Shown piece by piece: positions 23,045 through 33,756 of a DNA stretch of 64,000 nt. The stretch's first letter is position 1. Each line of letters opens with the position of its first letter. Made by a program: the position numbers and the translations under genes. Origin of the DNA: Loripinus fragilis (Eukaryota > Mollusca > Bivalvia > Lucinida > Lucinidae); the NCBI GenBank assembly GCA_964019695.1, contig OZ026516.1, positions 97,650,368 through 97,714,367 of the forward strand. The letters are read 5' to 3'. The notes beneath the pieces were generated by a model. It had not been told where the DNA came from. It did not search any database and was given only the letters and a program-made list of their open reading frames with translations.

Positions 23045-23933
23045 AAACATATACATAATGGCATTTATGTGCTTTATTTTCAAGTTTTTCCCTTTAAACC
23101 AAATATGATTTTGTTGATGCTGCATCTCATTCATATTACATGTTTAAAAATACAATATTTCCAATCTTATTTTGAGAACTAAGATGGTAGTCAATTTCAT
23201 TTTCACCTACTAGCTGTTTGAACGAATATACAGATAACATTGCACAAAAATATTGTTTTAAAAGAAAGTAACGTATATAACAGAACTTTCAGGTACCTAA
23301 ACTGATATTATCATACTGCTTTTAAGCTGCATCTAAATAAAATATCAATCATAACAATATGTAAAAAAACGATCCAAATGATAATAACACTATACTAGGA
23401 GTTTTCTTATTATCTAATGGATACGTATTAGACTAGGCTATTACATGGTAAATGCACATGTTCACCAAAAGCTAACAGACATTTTATAATATATAAAGTA
23501 GCTAAGAAAATCTTAATGTACAAAAATCTCCCTCCACAAGTCTTTTGGCAGCCCATCGCAAAGTGAACAATAGTAATATATTTGAATGTAAGTAACGTAT
23601 ATAACAATTACGTAAGCGTAAGTCATTTAAATTTAGTTTCAGTTTGGTGCTTTTAAATTAGTTACTGTAAAGCAATATGCAGATAGTAGGAAATGTGACC
23701 TATCTGGTCTAAATAACTTTTCTTTACAGTAATGTAGCGAATAGCCTACTACATGAAGCCAGCATGAGGGTAGCTATGGTTACCCCATAAATAAACATCT
23801 TTGCAAGACTTAAAATTTGTGCAATATCTGTTTTCACGGTTCTGAAACATCATACTAACACAGGATATAGTCTAAAATTCTGCTACTTTCCGGCCACTTT
23901 TTTCCAATTTTTGAATCTCTGGCTCCCCTACTA

Positions 23934-24070
23934 GATAGTGATAACTTGTTAAGATTTACGAAAATGGTAAAATGTTTACCCGAATTTGAGTATTTTTACT
24001 GCGTTCTTGAAAAATAAAAACATTATTTTTAAAATTAGAACATCAAAAGTTACAGACTATGCAGCTTTAA
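23934..24070. mobile_element. Right half of the split miniature element (M13)
   Basis: Starts GATAGTGATAACTTGTTAAG and ends TTACAGACTATGCAGCTTTAA, the inverted counterpart of the TTAAAGCTGCATA start at 12,380. It aligns with the complement of 54,016-54,150 in the intact relative. Confidence 0.85.
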
Positions 24071-25654
24071 AATCGATATTTGCTGTTTTAATGTTGTTTT
24101 TTTTACTTTAATATTTTATCAATGAATATTTACACCCTAATTAATGAATTTGTATTAAAATGTAAAAACACGCAACAATAAATGCATACAATGAAATATA
24201 AATCTAAAGAAAAATTCTAGCAGTCTGATTATGCTACATGTACTTAAGCGTCTAAAAGAAGGCAATCCGGTTGTTTCTTCATGATTCCATGAACCTTACA
24301 AAAAATGAATTCATTTCTTAATGACATGAGATGTTGGTACTTTTCGCACATGCCCAAAAAACTTCTTTAAATGTCCATGCTGACGTATACATGTGGGCTA
24401 AAGTTCTAAATTTTGGTCTGGGTCTTTATTGGCATTCATAAAAGTACTTCGTGTATGCGAGCGGCGAAGATTCTGGCAAGTCTGCGCTTTTGTGCAGATT
24501 CGACTGGGCTTTCTTTGCACGAAAATGCGATAAGTAGTAAAATTTCATACAGAGTTTTTAAAAGTAACCGTGTATATCCGCTAGTTACGAGTATACAACT
24601 AAAAATTGTCTTTATGAAACATTATGCCCCCAACCAGTTGCCTGTCCATAAGGATGGCACTCTTTTTTTAAGACAAAAGGTCATCTTCAGTTGAAGTTTT
24701 TAGCTATACTACCCATCATCCTCTTTGAAGCTCCTAGATATATACTGAACTTAAGTGAAAACGCTACACCTAAATTGTTTGCTATTTATATGCCAGTAAA
24801 GCAAATGAAAGTGTATCTGAATATTCAAAGACTGGGTTTTGCATAACAGTAAAAGTTGTGTTGATGTTGCCACGAGGAAACACACATAAGTCATTTAAAT
24901 GTGACAGGGGTCCAATTTTTCAAGTTGCAAATTGAACAGAAATCTCACACGGTTTTGACCTTCAGAAATCCACTACCAACCAGATCCAACTGCACGAAAT
25001 GGTAGTCTAGACATGTGAGAACCAGAAACGTGAAGGACTTATCACAAGTGTGTTTTGATCGTTTAGAAAAGCAATCTTAAAAAGCGGGTTTCTCATCAAA
25101 TTGACAAGCTTGGAATTTTAACACTGAACTCCCCATAGGAAAGTCAATGTGTTGTTCCATCTTAGTCTGTGGACGTTACTAGTCAAGAAATGGCAGAAAC
25201 ACTATGCTGTTAGGTCTCCTTGATTTGGCAAAAGAAAATTATCGAAAATCGTGATAAATCAAGGATTTCAAACGTTTAATATTCCCTATTTGTTATTGTA
25301 AAAGGGAGACAATTTACAATCTTTTACAAATTTGATAAATTCAAAATTGATTTCTGAGCCTGTTTCAAGTGATTAGTCAGTGTTCTTGTGTTTTTATGCA
25401 ACACAATTATGACCCATTCTGATAAGCATAACAATCTTTTTTTGTACATGCTCAAATGCAAAACTCTGCGAATAAAGCTTAAAACACCAAAAGGAACATA
25501 ACTCTGACATCAAGAGGCAAATTGGTGGAGTTTCCACGAATCGTTTGCTGGATGTCTGCAAAACATTATTAAGCTTTTAGTAAATACGTTTTGTCCAATA
25601 CTTTCTCACAAAACATAGACAATTGTAGTGTAGCATTTTCAACTTTGTTCAGTA
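24071..25654. other. Intergenic, no gene recognised
   Basis: The longest ORF is 93 codons (24,413-24,694, plus), beginning MVWVFIGIHKSTSCM. It has no family resemblance that I recognise, no conserved motif and no clear splice context, so I do not call a gene. Its right end runs into a fragment (CTTTGAAGCTCCTAG near 24,722) of the degenerate repeat described at 25.65-26.72 kb. Confidence 0.4.
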
Positions 25655-26720
25655 TATTCTGATGACTAAATTTGCAAAGGACAATAACTCAAAAAATAAA
25701 TTGACTTTTTAAAAAAAATCACCAGGTAATCTCATCCTCGCAAGACCTGACGATACCTCATCTAGACCTCTCGCATTTCGCTTTGAATCATGGGTAGCTA
25801 GCGATATCACGCTAGTCCTGTTCATTTGTTTGATTTGATTCTTTACATCCCATCAACAATCTTTCAGTTAAACAGGGACGGGTCTTCCCGGGTTGAACCA
25901 GTACTAATCTAGGATAAATGTGTCTTGCTCAAGGACCCCAACCCAGTGACACTGGTGAGGCTCGAACGCTAGTCACGTTCAATTCTCGCGCTACTGTAGT
26001 GATAAAATTTGTTGTTTAAAACCGTAAAAAAGCAATTTTTGAAAGTTTACCATTTCTCTATTAGTCAGTAATTTTGGATGTAAAGCCCTGAGTCACGCGA
26101 GCAGAGATCGCAGAAAACATTTTAATAAAAATGATGGGTGAATGGCGGCTCACGAAGCGAAAGGCGACAAGTTAGTACATGCTTCAGTGCTTCCTGTCTG
26201 CAACAATGCAGGTAATCTATCAGCTGAGTTTGAAGCTGCTAACGACGAAAGTTTTCGAGATATTCATATCTTTATTACAAGTTTTCAATACCCAAATTTG
26301 CAAAGGACAATAACTAAAAACACACACACTTTTTCACTAGGGAATCTAGCTACTCATCATCCATCACCTGTGTGACGCTGCTAGCTATAATAGCGTAAGA
26401 GATAACACCAATACAAGTTTCCAATGCCAAAATTTGCAAAAAGCAATAACTCGGTAAAATATTGACCAGGTAATCTACTCATCATCCTTTATAAGCTGAT
26501 TAAGTTTGAAGCTCCTAGCTGTAATAGTTTGAGATGTCTTGATTACAAAATTTCATTCTCTCCTTTAAAAGGGGTATAAACTCCACAAAGGGAGATAATT
26601 CAGACTAAAACAATACGGATCAGATACCTAACCCTAACATTTTTGAATGGACGTACAGACAGACGAACGGACAAGGCAAAAGCAATACGTCCCCTGAGCC
26701 GAAGGCAGGGTTTCTCGTGA
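25655..26720 (+). repeat. Degenerate dispersed repeat, several partial units
   Basis: Units share AATTTGCAAAGGACAATAAC, ACCAGGTAATCT, CTCATCATCC and AAGTTTGAAGCTCCTAGC. They occur near 25,670-25,740, 26,200-26,300, 26,280-26,400 and 26,405-26,530. The tract ends with GACAGACGAACGGACAAGGC near 26,660. A SINE B has inserted at 25,818. The wording is that of a dispersed repeat, not a gene. Confidence 0.5.
25818..25965 (-). mobile_element. SINE family B with 9-bp target duplication
   Basis: TTGTTTGATTTGATTCTTTA, CATCCCATCAACAATCTTTC, GGGTTGAACCAGTACT, CTTGCTCAAGGACC and GGTGAGGCTCGA are family B blocks on the minus strand, with the tRNA head truncated. The exact direct repeat ACGCTAGTC flanks it at 25,809-25,817 and 25,966-25,974. 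Confidence 0.85.
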
Positions 26721-26774
26721 AGGGGCTCAAAATTAGTTTTCTATGTCTTTATAAAGCAATTTTCCCTTTCTGCT

Positions 26775-27074
26775 TTTCCTGGCCGGGTAGCTCAGTAGGT
26801 AACGTGTCTACACGTGTCTGACTGCCGATCCAGGGATCGCGAGTTCGGTCCCGGCCCTGTCACATACTTTCGTGGAGAATGATAATGAAATAATTTCTAC
26901 TGCCATTCTCCTCCCTTCAGCTGATTCAAGAAGGGTTGTTGTCAGTTTCAAGCGAAAGTATGTGCACGGCGTACTGGTTGACTGCTTAGTCAAGCTTGCC
27001 CAGGATTTTTTTGTGGTTCTACACATGACCATAGCTGTTGACTGGGACGTAAAGAATCAAACCAAACCAAAAAA
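26775..27074 (+). mobile_element. SINE family A, full length, 10-bp target duplication
   Basis: The tRNA-derived head begins GGCCGGGTAGCTCAGTAGGT, with an A box (TAGCTCAGTAGG), and reaches the B box at GCGAGTTCGGTCCCGGCC. The core follows (ACATACTTTCGTGG; CAAGAAGGGTTGTTGTCAG; GTCAAGCTTGCCCAGG). The tail is CATAGCTGTTGACTGGGACG, then TAAAGAATCAAACC. The exact repeat CCTTTCTGCT flanks it at 26,765-26,774 and 27,075-27,084. This is the most complete copy in the window and can serve as the family reference. The head retains both internal Pol III promoter boxes. Confidence 0.92.
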
Positions 27075-27084
27075 CCTTTCTGCT

Positions 27085-27634
27085 AATGCGCTCTCCTTGA
27101 TTTAAAACAAGAGTGGATCGCCCACCTTGCAACGAGTGGAGGATATTAACCACAAAATACATTCCCATTTCTCCAACACCGAAGCCCATCTTGGGTATCA
27201 CTCAGATCATTACCAAAGCCATTCAATTCGCTAAGTTCAGTCAAACACGATCTGACCTTTTTACCTAACCAAAAAGGTACGGGTGTGCATAAGATTTTAC
27301 TTTCATAATGTTCTACACTTCTTTCCCTTTAATTTCATAAGCAATATGACCTCCTTCAAAGAAAAAAATGGCCTTTTGATCCCATCCAGCGGTCGTGGGT
27401 ATATAAACGGCAGCATATTTGCTTGCATTGTGTTCTTTGCTTCATTCCCTTTAATTTGATATGCAACAGGACTACTTTCAGAAAAGAAATTGACCTTTTG
27501 ACTCCATCCCAAGGGTCAATGTTGTGTTAGGGCAAATATTTGCTAGTATGTTATTGTACGCTTCATTCCCTTTAATTTGATATGCAACATGATCATATTC
27601 TGAAAAAGTAGATTACAATTATTAAGCCTACATT
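27085..27634. other. Intergenic with CCCTTTAATTTGATATGCAA repeats
   Basis: A CATTCCCTTTAATTTGATAT-GCAA block recurs about every 117 bp near 27,328, 27,446 and 27,563, indicating an old tandem duplication of about 117 bp. No gene. Confidence 0.5.
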
Positions 27635-28600
27635 ACCCCTACGGCAAGGCCAATTTGGGCCCCAGGGGCATGATTTGAACAAACTTGGTAGAGGTCCACT
27701 AGGGTTATCCTACATACAATATCAAGAAGACCTCTATGCCCTGTGGCTTCAGACAAGATTTTTTTCATGTTTTCCCTATATAAAAGTAAGTAAGGGTGCA
27801 AATATCAGGAATCGATACAATCAAGTACCACACCAGACCCAGGATACCAATGGGAAAGTGACAAACTCACAGTTATACACTGCAAACGAGAGCCAAGAGG
27901 TCAGCCCTTTCCCAGCAGGTGACCACAAGGCACAAATAAACAGACGCGCACAAAGGCATAACAAACACAAGACAGAAAAAACAAAAAAGATCCACAAAAG
28001 AGTACCGCCTTGGAACGGTCAGTAAAATATTTTACTGGAGAGCTTAAACCGGGTTTCATGTAAGCCTATGTAAAACATGTGACCCCGGGGGCGGGGCCAT
28101 TTTTAGCCTCAGGGGCATAATTTGAACAAACTTGGTAGAGGTCCAATAGATTATGCTACATACCAAATATCAAGGCTCTATGCCTTGTGGTTTCAGACAA
28201 GATCCATTTTGTTCAGCTGAGCGGAACGGTCTGTGGATTTTTGGTAGAGAGCTATATGAGGAACATTTCTGAAATTATATTGTATTTGGACCAGTGGTAT
28301 AGGAGACGTCTATTTTTAGCTCTGGTGGTCATTTTGTTCAGTGGAGCAAAACGGTTTGTGCAATTTTGGTTGTGTGCATCATGAGGCACATTTCTGTGAA
28401 CCCATTTTGAATTTGGGCCAGTAGGAGATTTCTTTTTAAGATATTTCTACATTTAGCTCTGGTGGCCATTTTGTTTGACAAGCCAAATTGTTTGTGCAAT
28501 TTTGGTAGAGGGCATTATGGAGAACATTCATGTGAATTATTTTAAATTTGGATGGGTGGTTCAGGAGGTGTCGTTTGAAGAAAAGGGTTTATGGAGAGCT
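27635..28600 (+). repeat. Dispersed repeat with internal ~125-bp tandem units
   Basis: GGCATGATTTGAACAAACTT-GGTAGAGG occurs near 27,669 and as GGCATAATTTGAAC near 28,112. Each is followed by ATATCAAG...CTCTATGCC. From 28,205 three degenerate units repeat TTTAGCTCTGGTGG, CATTTTGTTCAG, TTTGTGCAATTTTGGT and CATTATG/CATCATG. The 116-codon ORF at 27,675-28,025 lies across this repeat and an AC-rich insert (27,800-28,020), and I do not consider it a gene. Confidence 0.55.
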
Positions 28601-28957
28601 TGACAGACAATCCAAGCAGACGGATCATTCATGAAAGCATTCACTAATACATAAATTCCAACCAGACCATCACCAGAGTTACTGCAAGAAATAAGTGTCA
28701 ACAAAGAAACAAAAACAAGATGCATGTTTATGATCCGTTTATTTTTATAGTGACGTGATGTGGGTATCATTCATTATGGTGACTTAACAAGTGAATTTTC
28801 ATGTTTAAATCCAAATGAAATTTTATAGAAACCTTTTTTCATACTGAATATGTTTAACCTGCCAAGCCCAATTCTCCCTTTTTTAGAAAATATGAAAAAA
28901 AATGCCATCATAAAAAGTCAGTTTATAATATAAAGTTTGGTTACAATTTTGCATGGG
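28601..28957. other. Intergenic, nothing recognised
   Basis: AT-rich sequence between two dispersed repeats, with only short chance ORFs. Confidence 0.35.
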
Positions 28958-29172
28958 GTGATATCTTTTTTTCCAAAACCTTGAATTTAAGTAATTAATA
29001 TCTTAAAACCAGTCTGCAGTGCAGTAATATAAACCATTTTAAGTTTATTTGGCCAATTTCTTTAAAAAAAAAACGAAAATAAATGAGAGAAGCTATAAAT
29101 TGACTAATTTAGTATTTGAGGGCTGACTTTCTGAATTCATGAATAATTCTAAAAACTGTCACCAACTTTAAG
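28958..29172. mobile_element. Foldback element M4, diverged copy
   Basis: GGGTGATAT...CCAAAACCTTGAATTTAA, GAGAGAAGCTATAAATTGAC and GAGGGCTGACTTTCTGAATT follow M4 order (better copies at 31.8 and 60.4 kb). The central hairpin is partly deleted. Confidence 0.45.
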
Positions 29173-29790
29173 TCATGCAGTATGTCTTTATTTAAAATAT
29201 TATTTACATTTGAGTATCTGCAACTTATGGTTACTATTGAGAATTAAGAAAAAAGCAGAAATGGGCTAAACGTATTCAGAGTGAAAAGGATCAATGTTTA
29301 GAATAAAGCTGAAAAGCAACAAAAATGAATAGATGCAGTGGTTATAGCCTACAATATGGTTTGGATCTAGTAGACCCAGACCAGCCTGTGCAGACTAACA
29401 TTTACTGTAAGTAAAGTTTGTCAGTCGTGCAACAAATACACATTGCCATCTTTTAAATTATTAGCTTGACTGATTCAAATACAGTACAGGCGTTGTTAAA
29501 AGACTGATTTAGATATAACATGGTTATGTGGCATCCAAATTCCTTTTTACCATGGAATTTTACAAAGGAATCATAGAAAATGACCATCAATTTCCTGTAA
29601 TTCCTTTGTAAAATTTGTCCCTTTATAACAGATTCACTCAACACACTGTTACATGGTCCATTCCTGAAGACTTCAATCGTAGCTTTTTAAGGGGACTGCA
29701 CTCTGGTTGAGAGTTTACTGTATGTGTAGGTTGGTGTACACTACCACAGTACAGCATACATGTACTTTATGTTTTTCCAAACCTGGCACA

Positions 29791-30188
29791 TTGGTTAAAA
29801 AACTTCATTCATGCTGAACTCACAGGAACATGAAATTTGTCCTGTCATAAATTTTAAAATGCCAACAATTGTTGGCATTTTAAAATTTATGATGAGGGCA
29901 AATGACAATGTCAACTTTTCTGAGCAAGAAAATTGCCTCATTTGTTTGTGTGTGTTTGCGTTAAATGTCTTACCAACAGCTAAGGTCACATGGAGATGAG
30001 GCCACAGCTTTAAAAAAAGACTCATCCCACAGACTAGAGAAGCTGGGCATCCAACCTGCGACCCCTCGTGTCAGGTGAGTGGTTAATCCACTACAACACA
30101 GCAGCTCTTTATTTGATGAATAAATAGTTGTGAAGATTACAAATTTAATGCTCCAGTAAGCTTAGCATGAAAAAAGTTTTATAACCTC
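29791..30188. mobile_element. Foldback element M1 interrupted by a SINE
   Basis: The left part has TTCATGCTGAACTCACAGGA and the TTTTAAAATGCCAACAATTG stem with its complement. The right part ends AGCATGAAAAAAGTTTTATA-ACCTC. The middle is replaced by SINE C at about 29,958-30,109, giving a nested insertion. Without the SINE the element would be about 245 bp, close to the 230 bp of other M1 copies. Confidence 0.7.
29958..30109 (-). mobile_element. SINE family C inserted in M1
   Basis: TTACCAACAGCTAAGGTCAC, ATGGAGATGAGGCCACAGCT, GCATCCAACCTGCGACCCC (B box complement) and GTGAGTGGTTAATCCACTAC (A box side). Minus-strand tRNA-derived SINE, as at 45.1 kb. Confidence 0.75.
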
Positions 30189-30233
30189 AGGAGGCATGAA
30201 GCTGTTGCCAGATATATTTTGTAAATTCTTTAA

Positions 30234-30928
30234 CCCCTTCACTGCCGTATATAATGCACGCAATATGCCGGGGAAAAATACGGCTAATTTGATGTTTTTA
30301 TGGTGTTAAATATAATTTCATACAAAATCATAACCACTGAAGGGATTTACACCAAATTTTTTCCTGCTTGTTTGAGACATTCGGTACAATGTCTGAAATA
30401 ATGTTTTCTAGTGATAGCATGTCAAAAAAAAATTTTCAACAGCTGAAAATACATGAATGTCTACTTTCGTTTTCAACATCATTGTTATGGAATGGTTGAG
30501 AAACAATGGTTCAAAAATGTGACAATGACAGGAGTTTCCTCCTTTACCATTGCTGATTCCAATTAATATAAATTGTCATCAATATACAAGCCATTTTAGA
30601 CTTCCAAAATAACCTCTACTTCAAAGAAACACAACAGACTAATGCCACTATCACCTGCCATCTTTGAAAAAAACGAGTTCTTCATCAAAAGGGCCGTTTT
30701 CCCTGTTAAAAGCAAGCTTTCGGCCTCGGAGTTATGATATAAATCTTGAAAAAGTTAACTCTTTCATTATAGAGCAGATAAGGATAATTGAGTTCTGTCC
30801 CTTGAATATTACACACATATAAACAACATCGTGTTTAACCCATGTTTAGCCCGAGCAAGACTCGGGGTACTGGCGTATAGGAAGCGGTATTCATCCCCAG
30901 CATGACTCGGGGTAAGGCAGTGAAGGGG
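30234..30928. mobile_element. piggyBac-like non-autonomous element, TTAA target site
   Basis: TTAA (30,230-30,233) precedes CCCCTTCACTGCC, and the right end is GGCAGTGAAGGGG followed by TTAA (30,929-30,932). The terminal inverted repeat of 13 bp is perfect. TTAA duplication and C-run termini are the known hallmarks of piggyBac elements. The 695-bp interior has no transposase. A subterminal GACTCGGGGTA motif is repeated near 30,864 and 30,904. Confidence 0.9.
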
Positions 30929-30932
30929 TTAA

Positions 30933-31360
30933 GAGCTGAGATTCAAATACGGAATCTTCTAAATGATCATCTGAACCCATCCTAGTGATTAATTAATAAT
31001 TCAACGAGTGTTCAAACAAACAGTTCCTGACCAGACTGATCCTCTAGCAGCGGGCTAATCTCCGATTTTTTGTTTGCATATAGTAAATGCTTATTAAGCC
31101 CTGGTACTCAAAGAGATGAGCAGGAAATTTATGAAATTGTAGGGTAGATTTTTCTATAAACTATTTTATCATATGACATCGCGTTTGGGAGTGAAATAAT
31201 GCAATGCATTAAAATCGATAAACTACTAGTGGTTTACAGATTTTCAGGAGCCGTTATGAAATGAAATTTTAACGTCACACTTATGGCAAAACCCTAACGT
31301 TTTCACAACAAAAATATGATTTCAAAATAATTTTAATGTCTTATGATAAATAGAATCCAA
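30933..31360. other. Intergenic, nothing recognised
   Basis: AT-rich sequence containing a short CCAGACTGATC fragment near 31,033 of the small-hairpin repeat class. No gene. Confidence 0.35.
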
Positions 31361-31491
31361 CATGAGTGCTCCTGTATTATTGAATTTATTAAACTCATTG
31401 AGAAAAAAGAGATAAAATGCTCGGCAAGCCTCGCATTTTATCTCTTTTCCTAAGCAAGTTTAATAAATTCAATAAAACAGGAGCACTCATG
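31361..31491. mobile_element. 131-bp hairpin element
   Basis: CATGAGTGCTCCTGT ... GAGATAAAATGC, then an 11-nt loop, then the complementary GCATTTTATCTC ... ACAGGAGCACTCATG. The two arms of about 60 bp pair almost throughout. No other copy seen here. Confidence 0.75.
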
Positions 31492-31805
31492 TAAAATTCT
31501 CTATGCATGAAAGTTGCAAGTATAAGACAAGCCATGGTACATCACACAGGCTGCTTGTTCTAAGCCCATTTTGTATGCTTTCACTGCACCCTAAAAATTA
31601 AATGATACTCAATATATAAATGATAGATTTTGCTATTAAGCAAACCATGATATATTACACTTTTACACAATATACTTAATATATAGATATCAACTTAGAC
31701 CTACTGTACAAACAAGACATGGTCACGAAACATAGAATCTAAAATCAATTTTAACAAAACAAATTCAAATGAGCAGCTCTCAAGCATAAGGTACAAGTTG
31801 GCATG
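31492..31805. other. Intergenic, nothing recognised
   Basis: AT-rich, no gene, RNA or repeat recognised. Confidence 0.35.
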
Positions 31806-32042
31806 TGGATGGGTGAAAATTCAAAATTTCCAAAATCCTGAACTTTTGAAAATCAAATCTTAAAACATGCAGTATGCCTACAGATATCAACAATTTTCAA
31901 GTTTAAATCGTCAATTGTCTTTAGATAAACTGAAATTAAATCAAAGAAGCCATAAGAATTTGACTAATTCAGGATTTTGAGGTTGACTTTCTGTGGAAAA
32001 TCAGCCTCAAAATCCTGAATTCAGGAATAATCCCAAAAACAT
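31806..32042. mobile_element. Foldback element M4
   Basis: Starts GGATGGGTGAAAATTC, passes CCAAAATCCTGAACTTTTGA, AACATGCAGTATGCC and GTCAATTGTCTTTAGATAAA. It ends in the hairpin GACTTTCTGTGGAAAATCAGCC with TCAAAATCCTGAATTCAGGA. Same layout as 60,377-60,629. Confidence 0.7.
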
Positions 32043-32129
32043 GCATACAGTGAAGATTCATCTTAGTCTGCCCATCTACGAAATCTGATCAGAGTCTTAG
32101 TTTTCTATTTGAGAACCGTTGAACCCTTG

Positions 32130-32208
32130 GGTATGCATAAAATGCCCATCAAAGACTCTGATCAAGCTGCGCAGGCTGATCTGAGTCTTCGATGGGCGCA
32201 CATACCAA
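32130..32208. repeat. Small hairpin repeat (GCGCAGGCTGATC type)
   Basis: ATGCCCATCAAAGACTCTGATC pairs with GATCTGAGTCTTCGATGGGC around GCGCAGGCT. Confidence 0.6.
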
Positions 32209-32479
32209 CTTGCATTTTTTCCTGGACACCGACTCAATTATGTTTACATCATAATAATATAACACAAGATTGCAGTAATTTTTCATTAATCTTGCACCAA
32301 AATATATAAATTGCAAAGCAGGCAGAACAGGCCATTCGAGCATATTCTTCAGTGTAGGTCGAAGTCAGCATGCTTATTCCTGCAGTTTAATCATAGGTCC
32401 CGTTAAGAAAAAAATCTGAGCTTAAAATTGTAATTGTTTTCTTAACCATCAATTAAAAAATGTTATATGGTGTGTAATT

Positions 32480-32592
32480 TTTTATTTCTCAACTTAAACA
32501 TATGTTGTGGGTACTCAAAAGAACCGTCCCATTGAGACGGCTCTTTTGAGCACCCAAAACATATATTAAAATGGATAGATAAGAAAATATTC
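32480..32592. mobile_element. Hairpin element M3
   Basis: ACATATGTTGTGGGTACTCA-AAAGAACCGTC pairs with GACGGCTCTTTTGAGCACCC-AAAACATAT around a 5-nt loop, flanked by TTTATTTCTCAAC and GATAAGAAAATATT. Further copies at 57.6, 58.0, 59.7, 60.9 and 63.8 kb. Confidence 0.75.
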
Positions 32593-32667
32593 CAATTTTA
32601 AGTTCAATTTTTTTTTAATACCTAGACCTATAATATTGACTTGAAGTGCTCTTTTCACCTCCTGTAA

Positions 32668-32731
32668 GCCATATCTTGTTAATATTCATGGAATTGTCAA
32701 TGCAGCAATTCCATGGATATACACAAGATAT
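32668..32731. repeat. Hairpin repeat
   Basis: CATATCTTGT...ATTCATGGAATTG pairs with CAATTCCATGGATAT...ACAAGATATG around TCAATGCAG. Confidence 0.7.
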
Positions 32732-33351
32732 GTAATGTAGCAAAAGTAAAAAAGGATATATATATAAAAGATCATAATTTTATTTAATTCAATAACTTAT
32801 CAAGATCTATGTATTACTAATAAAACATATGAACAGCAAAGAGGATACACTTCAATTTTTATGGATTTTTCAAATGATTCTTTGTTAAAAATGTTTCCCT
32901 CCAGATGCTGCTAAAACGACATTGCCTTCACAGCAGGAACGATTTTAACTAAAATGCAGTTGATGGTACAACATCGCAAAAACCCACTTTTTTCTCTAAC
33001 CAAGAGGTAAATTTATAATAATATACATCAGTATATTTGATCACAGGAGCCTTGCCCAGTACCCTCTACATCATGTGACCTATGCCCCTGCAAAGTTGCT
33101 ATCTCCACGGTTTAAGAAGATACAATTACAAGAAAGGCTGTTCTGACAGATGGATGGCAGACCGACTTTAGTCTGAAATTAATAAAAATAAGTACCAGCC
33201 TTTCACTTAAATGCCCTCATTCAACATGCCAGATTTTGCAACCCAGCTTCAATATGCTTTAAGCTATCATATGATCAGGGTTTTGGATGGATGGACTGCC
33301 AGACCATGGACTGATGTATACACAGACTGACAGTCATACAGACATATGAGA
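32732..33351. other. Intergenic, nothing recognised
   Basis: No exon or repeat recognised. A weak GACAGATGGATGGCAGACCG motif occurs near 33,145 and a TGGATGGATGGACTGCC motif near 33,286. Confidence 0.35.
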
Positions 33352-33645
33352 GAGCGTGGTAGCTCAGTGGTTAGCACACTTGCCTCTGGTGCTAGAGGTC
33401 CCAGGTTCAATCCCGCTTGCGGCGAGGAAAATGTCATTTGCAGGGATGACACTAAATAAGTGTACCGTCCTTCAGATCCGGAGTTTAAGTGGATGTCCCC
33501 TATGCAGGAAAAGTTACCCCTTGTGTAGGCTGAAGAACCCTATGGTAATTTAGATATGGTTACTTGTAGGCTTTCATCCTGCAACCTGGAGTGTACAAAG
33601 TACACCTGCCGATAATGCTCGTGAGGGCTTCAAGCAGTATATAGA
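33352..33645 (+). mobile_element. SINE family D, tRNA-headed, full head
   Basis: GCGTGGTAGCTCAGTGGTTA-GCACAC carries a canonical A box (TAGCTCAGTGG), and CCCAGGTTCAATCCCGC a canonical B box, spaced as in a tRNA. The body follows (GTGTACCGTCCTTCAG; GTAGGCTTTCATCCTGCAAC; GTGTACAAAGTACACC) with an A-rich end near 33,640. The body differs from families A-C. The head could be mistaken for a tRNA gene, but the acceptor stem does not pair. Confidence 0.8.
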
Positions 33646-33689
33646 GAAAAAAAGAGTGTTAACCCTTCACATGCTGAACCTGGATATAT

Positions 33690-33755
33690 CCAATTTTGAA
33701 AACAGTGTAGATCCAGATCAGCTGGCTTCTGAACAGGATCCACACTGTTTCAGTG
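33690..33755. repeat. Small hairpin repeat
   Basis: AACAGTGTAGATCCAGATCAG pairs with CTGAACAGGATCCACACTGTT. Confidence 0.6.
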
Positions 33756-33756
33756 T

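Larger units (their letters stand above)
12621..23933. mobile_element. 11.3-kb palindromic transposable element, no intact gene
   Basis: The borders come from two facts: the host miniature element is interrupted exactly here, and the ends are inverted repeats. TAGTAGAGGAGCCAGGGTT opens the left and the complement of the right is TAGTAGGGGAGCCAGAGATT. A likely GAT target duplication lies at 12,618-12,620 and 23,934-23,936. Looser similarity continues inwards for about 200 bp (AGCAGAATTTT; AGATATTGCAC; AAGTCTTGCAAA). Repeat units inside are inverted about 18.2 kb, giving a giant foldback. It contains broken nuclease-gene pieces, a Tc1 foldback (13,721-15,120) and a SINE (22,799-23,044) as later passengers. 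No standard transposase or integrase is recognised. The superfamily is unknown to me. Confidence 0.75.

Noticed and set aside
24413..24694. 93-codon plus-strand ORF
   Set aside because: No motif, no family resemblance and no exon borders. Left as unannotated intergenic sequence.
27675..28025. 116-codon plus-strand ORF
   Set aside because: It runs through a dispersed repeat (second copy at 28,085) and an AC-rich insert. Composition, not conservation, keeps it open.
33352..33425. tRNA gene
   Set aside because: A and B boxes are excellent, but the acceptor stem does not pair and a SINE body follows directly. Called the head of SINE D.
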